Assembly: GCF_000619825.1 (NCBI RefSeq) | Contig: NZ_JHUW01000013.1 | Span: forward strand, 1 to 64,000 | DNA from: Prevotella sp. MA2016 | GTDB lineage: Bacteria > Bacteroidota > Bacteroidia > Bacteroidales > Bacteroidaceae | DNA: 64,000 nucleotides | Direction: 5' to 3' | Part shown: in pieces, positions 54,193-61,686 of the stretch | Position numbering within the stretch: position 1 is the stretch's first letter | Layout of the letters: every line of letters starts with the position of its first letter | Made by a program: the position numbers and the translations under genes | Notes under the pieces: model-generated | What the model was told of the DNA's origin: nothing | What the model saw: only the letters and a program-made list of their open reading frames with translations | The model's database searches: none

Positions 54193-56838
54193 ATGAAAAA
54201 ACTACTATCGTTGCCACCTAATCTGGTGGACAGTTTCCATGATGTCACGGGACTGAGTCGTGAGGAGTATTTCTGTACCAACGATCCAGTTGGTCATAAA
54301 TTGGGCAGTGGTGGTGGCACCACCTGGCTGTTACAGGCCTGTATGACTACCGAGGATGGCACCTCGCTTGCCGAGTGGCTGCCCCGCGAAAAGCGCATTC
54401 TGCTCCATGCCGGAGGTCAGAGTCGCCGCCTGCCATCGTATGCCCCATCAGGCAAGATTCTCACCCCTATCCCCGTGTTCCGTTGGGAGCGTGGTCAGAA
54501 GCTGTCGCAGGATTTGCTCAGTCTGCAGCTGCCCCTTTATGAGCAGATGATGCAGATGGCCCCTGCCGGCATCCACACCATGGTGGTGAGTGGCGACGTG
54601 CTGGTGCGCACCTCTCAGCCCCTGCAGCCCATCCCCGATGCCGATGTGGTGTGCTATGGCTTGTGGCTCGATGCCTCGGTGGCCAAAAACCACGGTGTGT
54701 TTGTCAGCTCGCGCAAGTCGCCCCAGGTGCTCAAGCAGATGCTTCAGAAACCCAGCATCGAGACCCTCAACGAGCTTCAGAAAGATCATTATTATCTCAC
54801 CGATATCGGCATCTGGATGCTGAGCGACAAGGCTGTAGAGCTCCTCGCCAAGAAGTCGAAGAAAGGCGATGATATTATCGAGTACGATCTTTACTCCGAG
54901 TTCGGTTGCGCTTTGGGCACGGAGCCTTCGCAGCCCGACGATGAGCTGAAGGATCTGAAGGTGGCCATTGTGCCCCTGCAGGGCGGCGAGTTCTACCATT
55001 ACGGCACGTCGCGCGAGATGATATCATCCACCCTGCGCATTCAGAATCTGGTGAACGATCAGCGTGAGATTATGCATCACGATCGCAAACCCCATCCCAG
55101 CATCTTTGTGCAGAATGCAGTTTGCAAGTATAAGTTTACCGAGGAGAATACCAATATTTGGATAGAGAATAGTTACGTGGGCGAGGGTTGGACCCTGACG
55201 CACGATAATATCATAACAGGTGTGCCCGAGAACGACTGGCAGTTGCACCTGGCCCCAGGCGAGTGTATCGATGTGGTGCCCATCGGCGATAGCGAATATG
55301 CCGTGCGCCGCTACCATATCGATGATAAGTTTGCCGGCGCCGAGCAGCAGAAACAGCAATTTCCTGTTCTAGCCAGCTTAGCCGGCCTATCCGAGCTAGC
55401 TGGGCTTGATTCTCAAGCCACTCGACTGATCTCAGCCGAGGAAATCTCAACCGAGGCTAATCTGCATCGCCTGTTTGCCCAGCGCAAGGCTTTCCGCAAA
55501 CTCAACTGGAGTGCCTTGGCTGAAAACTGGAACCACAGTGTGTTCTACCAGTTAGATCTGGCCGATGCCAAGCGCGAGTTTGAGGAGCAGGGCATCGCCA
55601 TGCCCCCAGCACTCAACGACGAGGCACCCCTGATGACGCGCATCCACGATGCCATGTTCCGTGGCGAAAGCGAAAAGGCCTTTGCCCTTTTACGTGAGGG
55701 CTTACTCGATACCAACGATTATCAGCAGATACCCCAGCTCAACGTTTCCGACGACCAGATAGTATGGGGCCGTTCGCCAGTGCGTATTGACATCGCAGGA
55801 GGTTGGACCGACACCCCGCCTTACTGTCTGATGGAAGGAGGAAATGTGATCAATCTGGCCATCGAACTCAATGGTCAGCCCCCCTTGCAAGTATATATTC
55901 GTCCTGCCAAGGAGCCCCGCATCGTGCTGCGTAGCATCGACCTGGGCGCCATGGAGGTGGTAGAGACCAGCGAGCAGTTGCGTGATTTTATGCATGTAGG
56001 CTCGCCCTTCTCAATTCCCAAGGCCGCCTTGGTATTGGCTGGCTTCGGTCAGCGTTCGCTCAAGGATGAGTTAGCTGCCTTTGGCTCCGGTATCGAGCTC
56101 ACTCTGCTCAGTGCCATCCCCGCAGGCAGCGGACTGGGCACCAGTAGCATTCTGGCAGCCACCGTGCTGGGCGCGCTCAACGACTTCTGTGGATTGGGTT
56201 GGGATAAGAATGAGATAGGTAGGCGCACGCTCATGCTCGAGCAGATGCTCACCACCGGTGGTGGTTGGCAGGATCAGTTTGGTGGCGTGCTGGGTGGCGT
56301 GAAACTGCTGCAGACCGGTAGGGGATTTGTTCAGAACCCACAGGTGCGCTGGTTGCCCACCGACCTCTGGACCCAGCCCGAATATCGTCCCTGCCACCTA
56401 TTATATTATACAGGCATCACCCGCACGGCTAAGAGTATCCTGGCCGAGATAGTGCGCGGCATGTTCCTGAATCGTGGCGACGAGCTGCGCCTGTTGCGCC
56501 AGATGAAGCAGCACACCCTCGACATGTATGAGGCCATCCAGCAGAACGACTTCGTGCGTATGGGTCAGCTGGTTCGCAAGACGTGGACTCAGAATCAGCT
56601 GCTGGATGCAGGCACCAATCCTGCCGATGTGGCTAAGCTCACCAGTCTGATTGACGACCTCTGCCTGGGCTATAAGTTGCCTGGTGCAGGTGGTGGTGGC
56701 TATCTCTATATGATAGCCAAGGACCCCGAGGCCGCAGCGCGCATCAAGCAGATATTAACAGACAACGCTCAGCGCAAGAATGCCCGCTTTGTTGAAATGA
56801 GCCTTTCTACGAGTGGACTGCAGATCAGTCGAAGTTAG
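54193..56838 (+). CDS. fkp: bifunctional L-fucokinase / GDP-L-fucose pyrophosphorylase
   Basis: This 881-aa enzyme converts free L-fucose to fucose-1-phosphate and then to GDP-L-fucose for capsule and glycoprotein fucosylation. The N-terminal pyrophosphorylase half has LLHAGGQSRRLPSYAPSGKI. A beta-helix linker follows (SIFVQNAVCKYKF). The C-terminal GHMP kinase half has VWGRSPVRIDIAGGWTDTPP, IPAGSGLGTSSILAA and the third motif LPGAGGGGYLYMI. It is somewhat shorter than Bacteroides fragilis Fkp (949 aa). Neighbouring genes are not other fucose genes, so fucose uptake must be elsewhere. Confidence 0.94.
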   Translation: MKKLLSLPPNLVDSFHDVTGLSREEYFCTNDPVGHKLGSGGGTTWLLQACMTTEDGTSLAEWLPREKRILLHAGGQSRRLPSYAPSGKILTPIPVFRWERGQKLSQDLLSLQLPLYEQMMQMAPAGIHTMVVSGDVLVRTSQPLQPIPDADVVCYGLWLDASVAKNHGVFVSSRKSPQVLKQMLQKPSIETLNELQKDHYYLTDIGIWMLSDKAVELLAKKSKKGDDIIEYDLYSEFGCALGTEPSQPDDELKDLKVAIVPLQGGEFYHYGTSREMISSTLRIQNLVNDQREIMHHDRKPHPSIFVQNAVCKYKFTEENTNIWIENSYVGEGWTLTHDNIITGVPENDWQLHLAPGECIDVVPIGDSEYAVRRYHIDDKFAGAEQQKQQFPVLASLAGLSELAGLDSQATRLISAEEISTEANLHRLFAQRKAFRKLNWSALAENWNHSVFYQLDLADAKREFEEQGIAMPPALNDEAPLMTRIHDAMFRGESEKAFALLREGLLDTNDYQQIPQLNVSDDQIVWGRSPVRIDIAGGWTDTPPYCLMEGGNVINLAIELNGQPPLQVYIRPAKEPRIVLRSIDLGAMEVVETSEQLRDFMHVGSPFSIPKAALVLAGFGQRSLKDELAAFGSGIELTLLSAIPAGSGLGTSSILAATVLGALNDFCGLGWDKNEIGRRTLMLEQMLTTGGGWQDQFGGVLGGVKLLQTGRGFVQNPQVRWLPTDLWTQPEYRPCHLLYYTGITRTAKSILAEIVRGMFLNRGDELRLLRQMKQHTLDMYEAIQQNDFVRMGQLVRKTWTQNQLLDAGTNPADVAKLTSLIDDLCLGYKLPGAGGGGYLYMIAKDPEAAARIKQILTDNAQRKNARFVEMSLSTSGLQISRS

Positions 56839-56845
56839 GTGATAG

Positions 56846-57688
56846 ATGATAGAGATGGAGTTTAGGACTATTGTAGATATTGAAGACCCTGGGTTTAGGA
56901 TAGGGGCATGCGAGGAGATGCTTTTCGTAGGGTCGTGCTTTGCCGATAAGATAGGTGCGCGCTTCACCGAAGAGAAGTTTCGTACCATTGTCAATCCCTT
57001 CGGCGTGATGTACAACCCCGCATCAGTATTGCACACCATTCAGCGCCTCTCCGCTCAGCCCGATTTGAAATCCGTGAAGACTGCATTCTTGACCCTCGGC
57101 ACCAATCACGTTTATATTCTCAATGAAACAGGCGAGATAGTAGATAACTGCCAGAAGCGCCCCCAGTCGCTCTTTACCGAGAAGGAACTCACGGTAGATG
57201 AGTGTGCCGATTACCTGCAGCAGGCCATCGATATCCTGCATGCGGCCAATCCCGATATGCGCATCGTACTCACCGTTAGTCCCATCCGCTATCGCAAATA
57301 CGGCTACCACGGCTCCAAGTTATCTAAAGCTACGCTTCTCCTAGCCGTTGATAAGGTCATCAAAATGTTTCATGTTTCATGTTTAATGTTTAATGTATCC
57401 TACTTTCCCGCTTACGAGATTGTGAACGACGAGCTGCGCGACTATCGTTTTTATGCCGAGGATATGCTGCACCCCTCTGCCCAGGCCGTAGAGTACATCT
57501 GGCAGCGCTTCTCCGAGGTGTATCTCAGTGACGAAGCCAAGGCATTCATCAAAGAGTGGCAACCCCTGAAGGCAGCCCTCAATCACAAGCCCTTCAACCC
57601 CGATTCTGACGAATATCGCCAATTTATGGATAAAACAATGTTAAAAATAGCCGCATTGCAAAAAAAATACCCTACCTTTGCAGGTTAG
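56846..57688 (+). CDS. GSCFA-domain (SGNH-like) protein
   Basis: This 280-aa protein carries the GSCFA domain named after its first block, LFVGSCFADKIG near residue 26. TLGTNHVYI, TVSPIRYRKYG, YFPAYEIVNDELRDYRFYAEDMLHPS with the C-terminal His-containing block follow. The fold is related to SGNH hydrolases, but the substrate is unknown. No signal peptide is present. Codons around residues 174-184 (FHVSCLMFNVS) are an ATGTTTM heptamer array that appears to have been inserted just before the YFPAYE motif. ATG codons at 56846 and 56855 are both possible starts. Confidence 0.9.
   Translation: MIEMEFRTIVDIEDPGFRIGACEEMLFVGSCFADKIGARFTEEKFRTIVNPFGVMYNPASVLHTIQRLSAQPDLKSVKTAFLTLGTNHVYILNETGEIVDNCQKRPQSLFTEKELTVDECADYLQQAIDILHAANPDMRIVLTVSPIRYRKYGYHGSKLSKATLLLAVDKVIKMFHVSCLMFNVSYFPAYEIVNDELRDYRFYAEDMLHPSAQAVEYIWQRFSEVYLSDEAKAFIKEWQPLKAALNHKPFNPDSDEYRQFMDKTMLKIAALQKKYPTFAG
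57365..57399. repeat. in-frame ATGTTTM heptamer array inside GSCFA gene
   Basis: Five 7-bp units (ATGTTTC twice, ATGTTTA twice, ATGTATC) lie within the coding sequence and encode FHVSCLMFNVS. Confidence 0.8.
57673..57680 (+). promoter_or_regulatory. candidate -7 box for murF-alr
   Basis: TACCTTTG lies inside the last codons of the GSCFA gene, 29 bp before the murF-alr start. No TTG at the standard distance (nearest gives a 14-bp spacer). Confidence 0.4.
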
Positions 57689-57709
57689 AAGAATTCTAGA
57701 ATTGAAGTC

Positions 57710-60166
57710 ATGAAATATAGTATAGAAAAAGTTACCACGCTGATAGGAGCGCGAAGATATGGAAACACCGAGGCTCAGGTAAGTTGGTTGCTTACTGATA
57801 GTCGTAGTCTTTGTTTCCCCGAAGAAACCTTGTTTTTTGCCCTGAAAACCCAGCGTAACGATGGTCATCGCTACATTCAGGACTTGTATAACCGTGGCGT
57901 GCGCCAGTTTGTAGTAGAGCAGGTGCCCGAGGCTTACGAAACCCTTTATCCGCAAGCCAACTTCCTGCGCGTGCCCCACACGTTGGCAGCCCTTCAGCGC
58001 CTGGCCGAGCGCCATCGCGATGAGTTTGATCTGCCCATCGTGGGCATCACCGGCTCTAATGGTAAGACCATGGTGAAGGAGTGGCTCTATCAGTTGCTGC
58101 TGCCCTCGATGCGCATCGTGCGCTCACCCCGCAGCTACAACTCTCAGATAGGCGTGCCCCTCTCGGTATGGTTGCTCAACGAGCAGACCGAGGTTGGTAT
58201 CTTCGAGGCTGGTATCTCGCAGCCTGGCGAGATGATGGCCCTGCGCGATATCATCCAGCCCACCATCGGCGTGCTCACCTCGCTGGGAGCCGCCCATCAG
58301 GAGAACTTCCGCTCGATGGAAGAGAAGTGTATGGAGAAACTCGAGCTGATGCACGATACCGAGGCCATGGTGTATTGTTCAGATAATGATATCGTGAGCC
58401 GATGCATCCGTCGCATGAACTATAAAGGCGAGAAGATTTCGTGGAGCACCTGCGATCAGCAGGCCGCCTTCTATGTGAAGAGTGTCGAGAACTCGCACAT
58501 TACCTATATTTGGAAGGAAGAAGAGAACTGCTTCGATATCCCATTTATCGACGAGGCCTCAATCGAGGATTGTATCACCTGTGCAGCCGTTGCCCTGCAT
58601 CTGGGGCTCACCCCAGCCGACTTGGCAGAGCGCATGCCTAAGCTCGAACCCGTGGCCATGCGCCTCGAGGTAAAAGAGGGCCAGCGTGGTTGCATCCTCA
58701 TCAACGACTCTTACAACTCTGATATCAACTCACTCGATATCGCCCTCGATTTCATGAATCGCCGCGAGGAGTTGAAGAAGCGTACCCTTATCCTCAGCGA
58801 TATGTTCCAGTCGGGTCTTTCGCCCGAAAAACTCTACGCTCAGGTATCCGAGTTGGCTGTTAAGCGTGGCATCACCAAGTTTATCGGTATCGGACCCGAG
58901 CTCACAGCCCAGGCCGACAAGATTCAGATAGCCGACAAGCAGTTCTTTGCCGATGTAAACCACTTCCTCGGCAGCGAGGCCTTTACCGGTTTGCGCGATG
59001 AGATGATACTGCTCAAGGGTGCCCGTCCGTTCGGTTTCGATCAGATCACCGAGCAGCTCGAGCAGAAGGTGCACGAAACCATCCTCGAGGTCAACCTCAA
59101 TGCCGTGGTCGAGAATCTCAACTTCTACCGTTCGTTCATGAAGCCCGAAACCAAGATGGTGTGCATGATCAAGGCCGATGCCTATGGTGCAGGCGCTGTA
59201 GAGATAGCCAAGACCCTGCAAGACCACCGTGTGGACTATCTGGCAGTGGCCGTGGCCGACGAGGGTGTCACCCTGCGTAAGGCAGGCATCACCGCCAATA
59301 TCATGATTATGAACCCCGAGATGACCGCCTTCAAGACCATGTTCGACTATGATCTGGAGCCCGAGGTATATAGCTTCCGCCTGCTCGATGCCCTTATCAA
59401 GGCAGCCCGCAAGGAGGGCATCACCGGTTGGCCAGTGCATATCAAGCTCGACACTGGCATGCACCGTTTGGGCTTCGACCCCGAGCAGGATATGGATGAG
59501 CTCATCGATCGTCTCACCCATCAGCAGGCCGTCATCCCCCGTTCGGTGTTCAGCCATTTCGTAGGCTCCGACAGCGACGACTTCGACAATTTCTCAACCC
59601 TGCAATTCAAGCGTTTCGAGATGGGCAGCCAGAAGCTTCAGGCCGCCTTCTCCCACAAGATACTGCGTCATATCGACAATTCTGCCGGCATCGAGCACTT
59701 CCCCGATCGCCAGTTGGATATGTGCCGTTTGGGTCTTGGTCTCTATGGTATCGACTCACGCGACAATCGTATCCTCAACACCGTGAGCACCCTGAAGACC
59801 ACCATTCTGCAGATGCGCCATGTGCCCAAGACCGATACCGTGGGCTATAGCCGTAAGGGAAAGCTTGAGCGCGACTCTGTGATAGCAGCCATTCCTATCG
59901 GTTATGCCGATGGTCTGAATCGTCATCTGGGCAATCGTCATTGCTACTGTCTGGTGAATGGTCAGAAGGCCGAGTACGTGGGCAATATCTGTATGGATGT
60001 GGCCCTGATTGATGTCACTGATATCCCTTGTAAGGAGGGCGATCAGGTAGAGATCTTCGGCGAGCACCTGCCTGTGACGGTGCTTAGCGATGTGCTCGAC
60101 ACCATCCCCTACGAGGTGCTCACCGGCATCAGCAACCGCGTCAAGCGCGTTTATTTCCAGGATTAA
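57710..60166 (+). CDS. fusion of UDP-MurNAc-tripeptide D-Ala-D-Ala ligase (MurF) and alanine racemase (Alr)
   Basis: This 818-aa protein joins two peptidoglycan enzymes. Residues 1 to about 450 are MurF-like, with the ATP loop GITGSNGKT (112-120), FEAGISQPGEM and ILINDSYNSDINS. Residues from about 455 are an alanine racemase with the PLP-binding Lys488 in MIKADAYGAGA, HIKLDTGMHRLGF, and the second catalytic Tyr713 in TVGYSRKG. The fusion is known in Bacteroidetes and would supply D-alanine directly to the D-Ala-D-Ala branch. Both halves keep their catalytic residues. Confidence 0.95.
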   Translation: MKYSIEKVTTLIGARRYGNTEAQVSWLLTDSRSLCFPEETLFFALKTQRNDGHRYIQDLYNRGVRQFVVEQVPEAYETLYPQANFLRVPHTLAALQRLAERHRDEFDLPIVGITGSNGKTMVKEWLYQLLLPSMRIVRSPRSYNSQIGVPLSVWLLNEQTEVGIFEAGISQPGEMMALRDIIQPTIGVLTSLGAAHQENFRSMEEKCMEKLELMHDTEAMVYCSDNDIVSRCIRRMNYKGEKISWSTCDQQAAFYVKSVENSHITYIWKEEENCFDIPFIDEASIEDCITCAAVALHLGLTPADLAERMPKLEPVAMRLEVKEGQRGCILINDSYNSDINSLDIALDFMNRREELKKRTLILSDMFQSGLSPEKLYAQVSELAVKRGITKFIGIGPELTAQADKIQIADKQFFADVNHFLGSEAFTGLRDEMILLKGARPFGFDQITEQLEQKVHETILEVNLNAVVENLNFYRSFMKPETKMVCMIKADAYGAGAVEIAKTLQDHRVDYLAVAVADEGVTLRKAGITANIMIMNPEMTAFKTMFDYDLEPEVYSFRLLDALIKAARKEGITGWPVHIKLDTGMHRLGFDPEQDMDELIDRLTHQQAVIPRSVFSHFVGSDSDDFDNFSTLQFKRFEMGSQKLQAAFSHKILRHIDNSAGIEHFPDRQLDMCRLGLGLYGIDSRDNRILNTVSTLKTTILQMRHVPKTDTVGYSRKGKLERDSVIAAIPIGYADGLNRHLGNRHCYCLVNGQKAEYVGNICMDVALIDVTDIPCKEGDQVEIFGEHLPVTVLSDVLDTIPYEVLTGISNRVKRVYFQD

Positions 60167-60178
60167 AACATCATTTTT

Positions 60179-61063
60179 ATGGCGAATCATCGTATCACTG
60201 AGGGCTATATGCCCTTTATGGGCCATCACACCTACTATCGCATAGTGGGTGAGCCATCAGAGAAGACCCCGCTGCTGTTGCTGCATGGCGGTCCCGGCAG
60301 CACCCACAACTATTTCGAGGTGCTCGACTGCATGGCCGACACCGGTCGCCAGGTGATATCCTATGATCAGTTGGGCTGTGGCCTTTCCTATCTCGACGGG
60401 CATCCCGAGCTGTGGACCCTCGACACCTGGATCAATGAGCTGATGGCCATTCGCGACTATCTGCATCTCAACACCGTCCACCTGCTGGGCCAGTCGTGGG
60501 GAGCCATGCAGGCCATCGCCTACGCCATCGACCAGCAGCCCGAGGGCATCCAGTCGCTCATCCTCTCCTCAGGCCACGCCTCCAGTTCGCTGTGGGCCAG
60601 CGAGCAGCATCGTCTCATCCGCTATCTCTCGGCCGAAGACCAAGACGCCATCAGCCGTGCCGAGGCCACAGGCCGCTGGGATGCGCCCGACTATCAGCTG
60701 GCCAACCAGCACTATTTCGAGCGCTACGTCACCAGCACCGATGAGCATTCGCCCGAGTGCCTCACGCGGCCTAAGCGCGCCGGTGCCGAGGCCTATCTCT
60801 ATGGCTGGGGCCCCAATGAGTATCAGCCCCTGGGCAGTCTGAAGGATTTTGAATATACCGACAAGCTGAGCCAGATCACCCAGCCCACGCTCATCTGCAG
60901 TGGCACCCGTGATATCTGCACCCCTGTAGTGGCAGCCTCGCTCTTCGAGCATATCCCCAACAGCCGGTGGCATCTGTTCCGCCACGCGCGCCACATGTGC
61001 TTTGTCGATGCCCACCAAGAGTATTGCCAAGTGCTCACCTCCTGGTTGCAAGAAACGGAATAA
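60179..61063 (+). CDS. proline iminopeptidase-like alpha/beta hydrolase (S33)
   Basis: This 294-aa alpha/beta hydrolase of the proline iminopeptidase type has the oxyanion motif LLLHGGPGSTHNY, the nucleophile Ser in LLGQSWGAMQA, and a catalytic Asp in GTRDICTP. The His is in HARHMCFVD. A cap domain lies between about residues 140 and 210. No signal peptide is seen, so it is cytoplasmic. It would remove N-terminal proline or similar residues from peptides. It sits 12 bp after murF-alr. Confidence 0.9.
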   Translation: MANHRITEGYMPFMGHHTYYRIVGEPSEKTPLLLLHGGPGSTHNYFEVLDCMADTGRQVISYDQLGCGLSYLDGHPELWTLDTWINELMAIRDYLHLNTVHLLGQSWGAMQAIAYAIDQQPEGIQSLILSSGHASSSLWASEQHRLIRYLSAEDQDAISRAEATGRWDAPDYQLANQHYFERYVTSTDEHSPECLTRPKRAGAEAYLYGWGPNEYQPLGSLKDFEYTDKLSQITQPTLICSGTRDICTPVVAASLFEHIPNSRWHLFRHARHMCFVDAHQEYCQVLTSWLQETE

Positions 61064-61091
61064 AAAAAAACAACCATCCCCACCAGTTACT

Positions 61092-61562
61092 ATGAAACGA
61101 AACACGATTCTTGCCGTCGTTGCCGGCATTATGTTAGCCATTGGCTTTGGACCGTACTTACTGTTGCTGCTGGTTATCGCCCCCTTCGCTTACTTCATCA
61201 TCAAGCGCAAGGAGCGGACGGCTGTTCCAAGGGTGACCTACGCCACGGTGGAAGAGGCAAAACAGAGATACGGAGAACCCGACGGCGTGGTGGTGCTGGA
61301 TGCCTCGCGAGCCAACGAGCTCCCTGCCCTTATCCTATTCTATCCCAACCATGACATTGCGATTATCGCCGGCGAAGAGCTGAAACTCAGCAGTCTGGAG
61401 TGCGTGATGTCAAAGAACATGGCCACGCCCTACACCATAGACGAGTATGCTGTGATCATCGGTACCAACGACCCGCTTCGTCCCACTATCGAGCTCCGTG
61501 TGGGCTACGGTGCCGTACTGGCTGGCGACATTGCCGCACAGATAGACGCTTACATACAATAA
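61092..61562 (+). CDS. small membrane protein of unknown function
   Basis: This 156-aa protein has one long hydrophobic N-terminal hairpin or two short TM segments (about residues 6-40, TILAVVAGIMLAIGFGPYL onward) ending in a basic KRKER stretch. A soluble domain of about 110 residues follows, with a VTYATVEEAKQRYGEPDG segment. No family is recognised. The start at 61092 is chosen at the hydrophobic segment; in-frame upstream codons overlap the hydrolase gene. Good codon use and the operon position support it as real. Confidence 0.7.
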   Translation: MKRNTILAVVAGIMLAIGFGPYLLLLLVIAPFAYFIIKRKERTAVPRVTYATVEEAKQRYGEPDGVVVLDASRANELPALILFYPNHDIAIIAGEELKLSSLECVMSKNMATPYTIDEYAVIIGTNDPLRPTIELRVGYGAVLAGDIAAQIDAYIQ

Positions 61563-61631
61563 AGGGAGTACATAACTGCACTCCCTGACTTGTATTTGTA
61601 TATAGGATTAATTTTAATTTATAAATACTAT

Positions 61632-61659
61632 AATCCCCGCTCAGTGATGGGCGGGGATT
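61632..61659. terminator. hairpin between convergent genes
   Basis: A 9-bp perfect stem (AATCCCCGC with GCGGGGATT) with a 10-base loop lies between the small membrane protein gene and the GH94 gene. T-runs on either side are weak. A second, smaller stem (AGGGAGT/ACTCCCT, 61563-61586) directly follows the upstream stop codon. Confidence 0.55.
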
Positions 61660-61686
61660 GGTTTGTATAGATGTATGTAATCCTGA

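Noticed and set aside
58730..59557. A 275-codon open frame on the minus strand opposite murF-alr
   Set aside because: It is antisense to a region with intact catalytic motifs and shows no protein family features.
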